Position numbers and translations under genes: made by a program. Positions 21,820 to 31,499 of a DNA stretch of 64,000 bases are shown piece after piece. The stretch spans positions 10,485,760 to 10,549,759 of the forward strand of contig NC_092365.1 in the NCBI RefSeq assembly GCF_030848805.1, read 5' to 3'. The number at the start of each line of letters is the position of its first letter. Positions within the stretch are counted from its first letter, which is position 1. The notes below the pieces were generated by a model. That model worked only from the letters and a program-made list of their open reading frames with translations, was not told the origin of the DNA and made no database searches. This DNA comes from Temnothorax longispinosus. Lineage: Eukaryota; Arthropoda; Insecta; Hymenoptera; Formicidae.

Positions 21820-22041
21820 TATATATCAAGATATATATATATCTTTCAGCAACGTGCACAACTTCATTTGAGGTTATAATTGGGTACAACATTCATCGCA
21901 CGATACTTTTATAATTGCAAATCGGAAACGTACCTCGAGTTCAGCTCTTCTGCGATCAACGAAGTCGGGATCGAACGTGTCAGTCGTCACTTTCTGCCAA
22001 GCGTAGAGAACCTTCTTTTCCGGCAGCGATGGTAACACGAT

Positions 22042-22196
22042 GGGTGCATTCAGCCGAATACTCCGCTAGCCTAGCAATCGTGAGCAGTCGCTCGTTTCCT
22101 CTCCTTTTAATCCATTGGGTCAAAAGAGAGGAAACGAGCGAAAACGAGCGACTGCTCACGATTGCTAGGCTAGCGGAGTATCGGCTGAACGCACCC
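22042..22196. mobile_element. Hairpin MITE in repeat R2; empty site present
   Basis: 155 bp with ends GGGTGCATTCAGCCGAATAC and the near-complement GTATCGGCTGAACGCACCC; the arms share AGCCTAGCAATCGTGAGCAG. The paralogous sequence near 23940-23985 (GGTAATACGATGTAAGGATA) lacks it, so it is an insertion with about 3 bases duplicated (GAT/AAT). Confidence 0.82.
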
Positions 22197-22284
22197 AATG
22201 TAGGGATACGAAATCTCCAGATAAGCACGAAGCAATTCAATTCAGTATATCGCCGGCACGATTACGGTGTTACTGCCGTTTCGC

Positions 22285-23698
22285 AGCTCCGGTAACTTAG
22301 CCGGTCAACTTCGACTTTATTAATTTTCATATTTTTTTATCGTTTGTTGGTCGTTTGTTGGTGATTGTTGGCTTAATTACAACGTTTGTTGGTTCTTAAT
22401 TTTTTTTTAAATTTAAAAAGAAAAATTAGCATTAAGTTAGCCGGAAAAATTTTATTTTTAATTTCAAAAAAGCCTAATCGATGCGTAATCGTATGCTGAT
22501 GATTGTTGGTCTAATTTTAGCGTTTGTTGGTTTATTATTAGTCTTAAAAACGAAAAAAAACGAAAAATTATCTCACATATTAAAGTAATCGAAGATTGGT
22601 TTATTTGCCTACGACTTAAGCTTTATTTCTATCAATTTAAGGCTAACATCTATAAAACTGCCATATGAATACGGGCCTTAACATCGGCAGAAAATCGCGA
22701 AAAGATCAAGAAACATGGTGTATAAGTTTATAAGTTCTACTTTTAAACATAAAATTGTGCTTAAAATGGATTAATTATGAATTTATCATTTTCTTCCCAT
22801 GAACTCTTCATTCAAGACGCCTAATTGTCAAAGTACGTATAAAATAAATGTCAAACTTACCATATGTGCTAAAAAAAATGATAGAATAAAGTATATCATA
22901 CATACCTAAATGTGATCACTTAAAAACATGATACAGTGTTTCATGATATGCGCATTATGTTTGCGTTTAAAGAACTGAAATTTAAATAAGTTGTATTTTT
23001 ATAAATAAAGATTATTTATGTGATCATTAAGAATATATATTATTTTATAAGAATATAAGCTTCAACCTGATTGAATTTACATAAAATTGAAGAGAATTCT
23101 CGTATTCATACGTGAATATACGTTTCCTAGTAGAATTTTCTTGAAAAAAAAACCTACTTCTCCAATGTATGCTTCCGTTTCTCACTTGTGAAAAGTGTTT
23201 TACTGTAAAAATTATAGATTTGTTTGAAGTAACAAAACGTCATTTTTTTTTAAGAACCTTATTATTTCATACAATTTTCATATAGATCCTAATGTTCATG
23301 TCTTTTACAATAAATAAGTACTATATGTATCTCAGGTCTATATATTCCACTTCTTAGCAAGAACTATTCTTACAAATTATCTGCCAATCTTCGATTACTT
23401 TAATATGTGAGATAATTTTTCGTTTTTTTTTGTTTTTAAGACTAATAATAAACCAACAAACGCTAAAATTAAACCAACAATCATCAGCAAACGATTACGC
23501 ATCGATTAGGCTTTTTTGAAATTAAAAATAAAATTTTTCCGGCTAACTTAATGCTAATTTTTTTTTTCAAATTAAAAAAAAAATTAAGAACCAACAAACG
23601 TTGTAATTAGGCCAACAATCACCAACAAACGACCAACAAACGATAAAAAAATATGAAAATTAATAAAGTCGAAGTTGACCGGCTAAGTTACCGGAGCT
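22285..23698. mobile_element. Mutator-like long-TIR non-autonomous element, 9-bp duplication
   Basis: Ends AGCTCCGGTAACTTAGCCGG and its complement extend as inverted arms of about 315 bp (22285-22600, 23385-23698). CCGTTTCGC is duplicated exactly at both sides (22276-22284, 23699-23707). The subterminal arms carry several CGTTTGTTGGT words. The 780-bp centre has no coding frame. A 9-bp duplication and long TIRs fit Mutator-like elements. Related words (GTTAGCCGG, CGTTTGGTGGT) appear in the satellite at 31500-33080. Confidence 0.85.
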
Positions 23699-23707
23699 CC
23701 GTTTCGC

Positions 23708-24186
23708 GTACGCGCGTATGCGCGCGTTGTCGCACCTTACCTCGCGACGCGTAATAAAGAGTCACACGGTCGGTCTCGCTCCGCGCGTACTACCGTGTCT
23801 CTCGATCGATCGAGATAGGTTAACTGCAGATGATGAACTGACTGACAGGAGACATCGAATTCAAGGCTCAAGCTTGATTCATAAGAATCGACTTAAAAAT
23901 TCCCTAGCGGCACTTTCTGCCAAGCGTAGAGAACCTTCTTTTCCGGCAGCGGTGGTAATACGATGTAAGGATACGAAATCTCTCCAGATAAACATGAAGC
24001 AATTGACTCAATATATATTATATAAGTATATACCTAATTTACCTAAATAGAAATCTTCCTCCTGACCGATAAGTCTATCGACCTAATTTCGAAATACGCG
24101 CGCGATATCGAAACTGGCGATACCTGCGCCGCCAGCGTCGAAAAAGTGAAAGTGACGTTTCTGATTATGACGTCATCATACAAGAA
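23708..24186. repeat. Repeat R2/R1 junction sequences
   Basis: Holds CACGGTCGGTCTCGCTCCGC as in R1, then the R2 unit (GAATCGACTTAAAAATTCCC, CTTTCTGCCAAGCGTAGAG), also seen at 21985, 25290 and 25395, then GATATCGAAACTGGCGATAC as at 25550. No gene seen. Confidence 0.7.
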
Positions 24187-24555
24187 CGTCGGCGTTAGAA
24201 GTATATACGTATCTTAAAAATAAATTTTCACATTTGGACTTTGCGTCGCAATATCTCCGCTCGTAGGGCACGTAGCGGAATATTATGAGAGAAACCCCCC
24301 CCTAATTGGACCCCAAGCTATCGATCAAGCCTACTTAGAACTTGATCCGTTCACTCGTTATCGAGATCTCAACATCGCGGGTACTCGCAACCCGTCGCGT
24401 CGCGTAAAAGAGTCACGGTCGGTCTCGCTCCGCGTGTACTTGGCGCGAGACACTACCGTGTCTCTTGATCTCAACATATCGGGTATTCGCAACCCGTCGC
24501 ATCGCGTAAAAGAGTCACGGTCGGTCTCGCTCCGCGTGTACACTACCGTGTCTCT
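24187..24555. repeat. Dispersed repeat R1, copy B (uninterrupted reference copy)
   Basis: Same unit as copy A. The terminal block CTCAACAT...GTGTCTCTTGAT is tandemly doubled (24368-24470, 24471-24560). The segment CGTATCTTAAAAATAAATTT near 24208 is the unoccupied version of the site used by the TTAA element at 25663. Confidence 0.8.
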
Positions 24556-25312
24556 TGATTTTGCCGCTAGGGAATTTTTAAGTCGATTCTTATGAATCAA
24601 GCTTGAATTCGATGTCTAGGTGTCCCAGGTTGCCGATGACGAGGTTCACATAGTGCGCTTCATAGTTTTCGGTATTCAGGTGTATTAATACCTTGAATTC
24701 GATGTCCACGTGTTCCAGGTTGCTGATGTCGGGTTCCAGATAGTGCGCTCTATAGTTTTCGGTGTCCAGGTATAATAATACGTTGAATTCGATGTCTAGG
24801 TGTCCCACGTTTTCGATGACAAGGTCCACATAGTGCGCTTTGTAGTTTTCGGTGTCTACGTGTATTAATACCTCGAATTCGATATCTACGTGTCCTACAT
24901 TCAGATTTAAAGTTATTAATACACGTAGACACCAAAAACTACAAAGCGCACTATGTGGACCTTGTCATCGGCAACCTGGGACACCTAGACATCGAATTCA
25001 ACGTACGATTACACATGGACACCGAAAACTATGAAGCGCACTATCTGGATCCCGTCATCGGCAACCTGGGACACGTGGACATCGAATTCAAGGTATTAAT
25101 ACACGTAGACACCGAAAACTACGGAGCGCACTATGTGGACCTCGTCATCGGCAACCTGGGACACGTAGACATCGAATTCAACGTATTATTACACCTGGAC
25201 ACCGAAAACTATGAAGCGCACTATCTGGACCTCGTCATCGGCAACCTGGGATACCTAGACATCGAATTCAAGCTTGATTCATAAGAATCGACTTAAAAAT
25301 TCCCTAGCGGCA
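24551..25312. repeat. 90-bp minisatellite in inverted arrays
   Basis: About three units run leftwards (24600-24895) and four rightwards (24910-25275), joined head to head so the block is a large palindrome. Both ends carry AATTCAAGCTTGATTCATAA and its complement. Each unit is 90 bases and in each arm the same 30-residue frame stays open: DLVIGNLGHVDIEFNVLLHL then DTENYEAHYL. The final unit of each arm ends KLDS-stop. Confidence 0.85.
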
Positions 25313-25658
25313 CTTTCTGCCAAGCGTAGAGAACCTTCTTTTCCGTTGACTTAATAAATATATATTATATCAAGCTTGATTCATAAGAATCGACTTAAAA
25401 ATTCCCTAGCGGCACTTTCTGCCAAGCGTAGAGCGTAGAGAACCTTCTTTTCCGTTGACTCAATATATATTATATATTACCTAATTTACCTAAATAAAAA
25501 TCTTCCTCCTGACCGATAAGTCTATCGACCTAATTTTGAAATACGCGCGCGATATCGAAACTGGCGATACCTGCGCCGCCAGCGTCGAAAAAGTGAAAGT
25601 GACGTTTCTGATTATGACGTCATCATACAAGAACGTCGGCGTTAGGAGGAGGAGTATC
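25313..25658. repeat. R2 unit tandem duplicate and start of R1 copy C
   Basis: TCAAGCTTGATTCATAAGAA to CTTCTTTTCCGTTGACT is present twice (ending 25345 and 25458; the second has GCGTAGA doubled). Then the sequence of 24050-24210 repeats almost exactly up to the TTAA site at 25659. Confidence 0.75.
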
Positions 25659-25662
25659 TTAA

Positions 25663-26554
25663 CCCTTCGCCCGTAAACTATAATTTGACTGGCATCGTCC
25701 GTAATCTGGGTCGTAAATGTCCTGTCGTTATTTTGACCTAGTAAATAGTGTTCAAAAAATCTGAAAAAATTCTGTAATACTTGTATACTATCCTATTTTA
25801 TAATCCCAAAGTTTATTTAGCGATTTGTTATAAAATAAATTGTTTATAAATAATTCTTTATGCAAAAATTGATAAAAATCCACTTTTATTAAAAAAAAAT
25901 CATATCTCATTAAATTTTAAATCAAAATGAAAAATTCCAACGAGGTTTTATAGTTAAATATGTGTACTTTCAAGAAAAAAATTCTGTATATGGGTCATTT
26001 TTAAAAAGTATAATTATTCTGAGGATTGAAAATGGCGTTTTTCGAGTTAAAGAAAAATAAGATTTTTAGCGTAATTTTTACATTATTTTATTAAAAAATC
26101 ATATAAAATCGTCTTTCTCGTAAATAATATCTGATATTTGTCGCTTGATCATCCATTGTACTCTGAAAGTACATGTAATTTCTTTTTACACGTGTTTTCA
26201 TCCACTCACATTTTGAGGTTATATATATATAATATACACAATCATAAAAAAATATCACTTATATAAGTTAAAAATAACTGTAGTAATATGAAAATGACGT
26301 TAAATTAATTTTACTTCCTTGCACGAAAGTCTGGCACTGTCCGTAATCAGGGTCAATATTGGCACTGGACGCACTTTGACTCGCTGCTGGTCAAGCACAC
26401 ACTGGCGAATTCCAACGAAACTTTGGGCATGAGTTCTCCCCACTACCTACTTTTTTTACGAGGAAAAGCAAGCCTCCCCCCCCTTTTCATTTCGGCGGTA
26501 TTCTATTTTGAATTTCGGCTTGTGCCATTTACGACCCAGATTACGGGCGAAGGG
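25663..26554. mobile_element. piggyBac-like MITE, TTAA target, empty sites in window
   Basis: 892 bp. Ends CCCTTCGCCCGTAA and TTACGGGCGAAGGG are perfect complements bordered by TTAA (25659-25662, 26555-26558). The host repeat R1 has the single TTAA in copies at 24214 and about 19411, giving direct before/after comparison. CCC-starting ends plus TTAA are the piggyBac signature. Interior is AT-rich without a transposase; CCGTAATC and GGGTC words recur. Confidence 0.92.
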
Positions 26555-26558
26555 TTAA

Positions 26559-26810
26559 AAATAAATTTTCCCATTTGGACTTTGCGTCGCAATATCTCCG
26601 CTCGTAGGGCACGTAGCGAAATATTATGAGAGAAACCCCCCCCTAATTGGACCCCAAGCTATCGATCAAGCCTACTTAGAACTTGATCCGTTCACTCGTT
26701 ATCGAGATCTCAACATCTCGGGTACTCGCAACCCGTCGCGTCGCGTAAAAGAGTCACGGTCGGTCTCGCTCCGCGTGTACTTGGCGCGAGACACTACCGT
26801 GTCTCTTGAT
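26559..26810. repeat. Dispersed repeat R1, copy C right part
   Basis: Continues R1 after the piggyBac-like insertion: ACTTTGCGTCGCAATATCTC through GTGTCTCTTGAT. Ends abruptly at the ATCGG-rich composite. Confidence 0.8.
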
Positions 26811-27111
26811 GACCACATGAATCGTATTGAATCCGCATCAATCGTGAAATTTGAATACAACACCGGAATCGGATTTAATGCGATATTTCCGGATTCATCT
26901 AAATTCTACTCAATCGATTTCAATCGTATCTGCGCTTAATCCATTTAAATTGGGTAGTGAAAGTAGCTATGTGACTCGGATTAAATCCGCTTTAATCATT
27001 AAAATTGTATATAACACATAATTTTTACGTAATAGAGTTCTTACTATATACAGGATTTCCTTTTGGTAAAGTCATGAATTCTATATTTGCAAAACTGTAA
27101 AATGTTTTTAT
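26811..27111. repeat. ATCGG-rich composite, left inverted arm
   Basis: Complementary to 33340-33635, including TTCCTTTTGGTAAAGTCATG near 27060. The two arms enclose 6.2 kb of nested insertions and duplicates. No coding potential. Confidence 0.75.
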
Positions 27112-27115
27112 TTAA

Positions 27116-27615
27116 CCCTTCGAGAACACACAGGGTTAATTTGACCCTTTTTTTGCCAGAAAAATTTTTAGCCAAAAATTAAACAAAAAAATTAAATTTT
27201 TTTCGTAAAAAACATTTTTTTTTTTTTTTACAATTTGACCCTACACACACTTGATCGTCCACTATTTTAAATTGACAAGTGCGATCAGCTTGAAAAAATT
27301 CCCAGATGTACTTGGAATATTGTTAAATTAATTGATATAAATAAAAAATGCCGTTAAAATTATTTACATAATTTAAAAAATTAAAAAAAAAATTTTTTTT
27401 TTAATTTTTTTGAATTTTTTAAAATATGTAAATAATTCCAATGGCACTTTTTATTTATATCAATTGATTTAACAATGTTCCAAGTACATCTGGGAATTTT
27501 TTAAAGCTAATCGCACTCGTCAATTTAAAATGGTAGACGATCAAAGTGTGTGTATATAGGGTCAGATTGACCCAGTGTTCTCCATGAATGAAAAAAAAGG
27601 TGTGTTTTCGAAGGG
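27116..27615. mobile_element. piggyBac-like MITE with palindromic interior
   Basis: 500 bp, ends CCCTTCGAGAACACAC and GTGTTTTCGAAGGG flanked by TTAA (27112-27115, 27616-27619). The interior folds on itself: AATTGACAAGTGCGATCAGC on the left pairs with the diverged right arm around an A/T-rich centre at 27390. A partial second copy lies at 33090-33340. Confidence 0.85.
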
Positions 27616-27619
27616 TTAA

Positions 27620-27892
27620 ATAAATACTGCACATTGTAATAAATTTGTAGTAAAAAGAAAGGAATTATAATAAAGTAGTGAATAATCCTGTTATATATCC
27701 GAAATTCACGGATTCTATCAGTTTGAATCGGTCAGTCAATCCGTTTAAATCATTATAATTTCGTGATTTCGGGGTTCACGAAATCATAACAATTTAGACT
27801 GATTCAAACCGATAGAAAACGAGTGAAATTACATCTTTGAGTACGAATCCGTTTCAATCGTTTCCAATCGGTATAATCGTTATGAAATCATA
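27620..27892. repeat. ATCGG-rich element segment
   Basis: Words such as CCGTTTCAATCG and GATTCAAACCGATAG continue the composite; the sequence resumes at 30993 after the TA-flanked insertion. Confidence 0.65.
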
Positions 27893-28069
27893 CACGCAGA
27901 AAATTTTTCTCGAAAAATGTAGAATACTCATAATAAAATTTACTAGATTTGCATCGCACCGGTAGGATATACGCGTATTCAACCGGAAATTAATATATGA
28001 CAATAGAAAAGTAATAGTTTAATCAGATACATCTTGTGACCTAAAGGTAAATAAGTTTGCCATACTAAT

Positions 28070-30530
28070 AGTCCGGGAGCCATACTAATAGCGACACAAA
28101 AGTGTCAGCAATTTGATTAGTCTTGGAACAAAGTAATTTCTCTTGTTTTAATAGTGTTGTTGATGAAATGCAGAGTCTGGCTGCGCTGTCTCGCTGGAAT
28201 GGGCGTTGCGGCGCCTTTGATCTTGTCGAAAAAACACTTATGTTGGAAGAATTTGATTAGTGCTGAGCTTTTATATATTTATTGTTTTTTGTATAAAGAA
28301 ATGTTTTAGAAGAGTCTGGCATGCAACTGACACTGGAAAATGAGTCATTTGTTAGAGCTGTAACTTGTCAAGATGGTAGTTTAAATATATAAAATTATAA
28401 AAAAATAAGTCTGGCTACTTGTACTGGCTGGAAAATTGGTATCTGGATAATCTGTAATCAAACTTTCAATTTCTGATGAACTTTTATTTTCATCATCGGT
28501 GAGCTCGGTATTGTCGGTATCCTGAAAATGATTTCAAAGTTGAATTTATTATTAAAATTACACGATTTTAATAAGCTGCGATAAAAATAAAACTTTTACG
28601 AACTAAACTAATTAACTCGTTTTATTTGCAAAAAAATAATTATTATCTTAAAATCATATTTCTAAAGTCATGATTAAAGATTTATTAACAGTATTTAAAC
28701 CAAAATTCTTTATATTTTTATAAACTAAAATATTATAATATTATACAATAAATAAATAATTAGTTATTATAATAATAAGTATCTTTATTAATTTCAAATT
28801 ATTTGTTGCATCATTATTATAACTTTATTACTAGTTTATTTATTCAAAATTAATTTTGCATTCATTTAAAATAAAATTAATTTATGAAATATACCTTCAT
28901 TTTCTTCCTCATTCGATTTAAGTAATATATATCGCTCACGAACGGGGGCAGTTGCACTCCTTCGAACCAAGTAAACTCGTACTTTTCGTCAACTTCTTTT
29001 CAGCCATTCTCAATCGGAGACTTTGTCATATGCTGCAAATAAACGTTTCTCCAAATGGTTGCGATGCATGACGCTCTCAAAAGTTGTTGCTTTAATTCGG
29101 ATTGACATGGAGGTATAGATGACGCATCAAGTACAACTTTTGAGAGCGTCACACATCGCAACCATTTGGAGAAATGCTTATTTGCAGCATATGACAAATT
29201 TGTCTCCGATTGAGAATGGCTGGAAAGAAGTTGACGAAAAGTACAAGTTTATTTGGTTCGAAGGAGTGCAACTGCCCGTTCGTGAGCGATATAGTATATT
29301 ACTTGAATCGAATGAGGAAGCAAATGAAGGTATATTTCATAAATTAATTTTATTTTAAATGAATGCAAAATAATTTTGAATAAATAAACTAGTAATAAAG
29401 TTATAATAATGATGCAACAAATGATTTGAAATTAATAAAGATACTTATTATTATAATAACTAATTATTTATTTATTGTATAATATTATAATATTTTAGTT
29501 TATAAAAATATAAAGAATTTTGGTTTAAATACTGTTAATAATTCTTTAATCATGACTTTAGAAATATGATTTTAATTAAATAATAATTATTTTTTTGCAA
29601 ATAAAACGAGTTAATTAGTTTAGTTTGTAAAAGTTTTGTTTTTATCGCAGCTTATTAAAATCGTGTAATTTTAATAATAAATTCAACTTTGAATCATTTT
29701 CAGATCATGAACGTACTCAATCAAAGGAAATCGAAGAAGAATCCGATGACGATACCGACAATACCGAGCTCACCGATGATGAAAATGAAAGTTCATCAGA
29801 AATTGAAAGTTTGATTACAGATTATCCAGATTAATAAATTAATAATTTTAATAAATAAAGTTAATTGATTTTTATAAGCGTATACTTTCATAATGTTGAC
29901 TACTTTAAAATATAGTTTTATTTTTAAATTACTTTATTTCTGATTATTACATAATTAATTACACATTATTCCACTATTAATAAGCACGAAATCGTTTACG
30001 TTTCTCCTTTTGGACAAGTAAAATCTTTTTCAATGAGTAATGCGTTAATAATATTACAAATACGGCGGGCAACGAGCTACCGGTGCGCTCGTGCAGACGA
30101 CTTTAAAGGGGGTGCCAGACCAATTTTCCAGCCAGTACAAGTAGCCAGACTTATTTTTTAATAATTTTATATATTTAAACTACCATCTTGACAAGTTACA
30201 GCTCTAATCAAATAATTCTACAAATCGACTTTTATAACGACTTTGGGAGGATGTCAGACTCATTTTCCAGTGTCAGTTGCATGCCAGACTCTTTCTAAAA
30301 CATTTCTTTATACAAAAAACAATAAATATATAAAAGCTCAGCACTAATCAAATTCTTCCAACATAAGTGTTTTTTCGACAAGATCAAAGGCGCCGCAACG
30401 CCCATTCCAGCGAGACAGCGCAGCCAGACTCTGTATTTCATCAACAACACTATTAGAACAAGAGAAATTACTTTGTTCCAAGACTAATCAAATCGCTGAC
30501 ACTTTTGTGTCGCTACCTCTCGGACTATAA
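28070..30530. repeat. Large imperfect palindrome, outer arms about 400 bp, inner arms about 680 bp
   Basis: Outer arms 28070-28440 and 30116-30530 share GCGACACAAAAGTGTC and GCGTTGCGGCGCCTTTGATC. Inner arms 28440-29112 and 29113-29835 are near-perfect complements centred at 29112. The right side has about 280 extra bases (29836-30115) and part of an exon that the left lacks. The structure is a foldback. Confidence 0.82.
29119..29834 (+). CDS. Two-exon coding fragment inside the palindrome, 113 residues, unrecognised
   Basis: Exon 1 (29119-29329) encodes ASHIATIWRNAYLQHMTN, then ENGWKEVDEKYKFIWFEGVQ. A GGTATATT donor and TTTTCAG acceptor (29703) lead to exon 2 (29704-29834), an acidic Ser/Asp/Glu tail ending SLITDYPD. 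The frame is continuous through the junction. The Trp-containing segment followed by an acidic tail resembles C-termini of some transposase-derived proteins, but I cannot name the family. A decayed mirror copy lies on the minus strand at 28450-29107. It is probably a transposon-derived or captured 3' gene end. Confidence 0.45.
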
Positions 30531-30975
30531 CAAGAAAATATGAGAAAAGTAAAAAAAGTCCTATACTAATATGTATATAGACGACGGAAGGCGCGCGGCG
30601 CGAGCGGCAACGCGGGCTCGCGCGGCGAAAGGGTTCGGTTCGCGCCCGCTACGCGGCGCATCGCCGGTATATTCTCGCGTGATTCAGATTCAACATCGAC
30701 CCCTATATCTAGGGCAACTCGGCAGGGTTTCTACAGCGTTCTCAAGTTCGCTCGTGGCGGACAGCTGACCGCCACAGCCTATAACAGCAAACAGCAACTT
30801 ATGTTTTTGCCATGACTGCAACAGACGTCTCGTTTTTTGTCCATCAGCCATATTTTTATTCTTTGCTCTCTAAATTTCCTATACTTTCTTGAAATCTTTT
30901 GCATATTATGACTATATTCTAGCCGTGCAAGATTAGTATGGTATTTACTTTGTTCGTGTATACTTGTATTTTCGA
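30531..30975. other. GC-rich patch and AT-rich spacer inside the TA-flanked element
   Basis: A GC-rich block at 30580-30680 (GCGCGCGGCGCGAGCGGCAA) is unlike its surroundings and may be another insertion. An open frame across it has no recognisable features. Confidence 0.4.
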
Positions 30976-30994
30976 GAAAAATTTTCTGCGTGTA

Positions 30995-31351
30995 ACGATT
31001 CAAACCGATAGAAACTGATTGAAATTACATCTTTGAATACCAATCCGTTTCAATCGTTTTCAATCAGTGTAATCGTTATAAAATCATAACAATTCAAATC
31101 GATAGAATCCGATTGAAATTACATCTTTGAATACCAATCCGTTTCAATCGTTTTCAATCAGTGTAATCGTTATAAAATCATAACAATTCAAATCGATAGA
31201 ATCCGATTGAAATTACATCCTTGAATACCAATCCGTTTCAATCGTTTTCAGTCGGTGTAATCGTTATAAATCCGTGATTTCCGGATCAAGAATCCAGATT
31301 CATGCGGATTCAAAATTTTTAATCGGATTCAATCGGTCATTTTTAGCAGGG
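30995..31351. repeat. ATCGG-rich element with ~92-bp tandem units
   Basis: About three tandem units containing CAATCCGTTTCAATCG and AAATCATAACAATTC (starts about 31000, 31092, 31184). It ends CGGTCATTTTTAGCAGGG, the variant terminus of copies A and B. Confidence 0.75.
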
Positions 31352-31499
31352 AGGGGTCTACGAAACGCTAGCTACGCTAGTACGCTACTGCTGTTCATGG
31401 AGCTCGCATTCGCTAGCGCTATCATGGCTCCATGAACGGAGTTAATTAGCGTTAGCGTTGGTAGCGCGGTAGCGAGCTCCCCGAACGCACCCACCTCTG
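31352..31499. mobile_element. Imperfect hairpin MITE-like sequence
   Basis: CTAGCTACGCTAGTACGC and TCATGGAGC pair loosely with GCTCCATGA and GGTAGCGCGGTAGCGAGC; the right end GAACGCACCC matches the MITE at 22042-22196. Diverged. Confidence 0.4.

Larger units (their letters stand above)
27893..30992. mobile_element. 3.1-kb TA-flanked TIR element with foldback core
   Basis: Ends CACGCAGAAAATTTTTCTCG and the exact complement, flanked by TA (27891-27892, 30993-30994). Neighbouring tandem copies near 31085 and 31178 have the unbroken AAATCATAACAATTC, so the host repeat and TA duplication are confirmed. TA points to a Tc1/mariner-like or similar transposon. No DDE transposase is evident; the interior is mainly a large palindrome. 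Confidence 0.82.
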
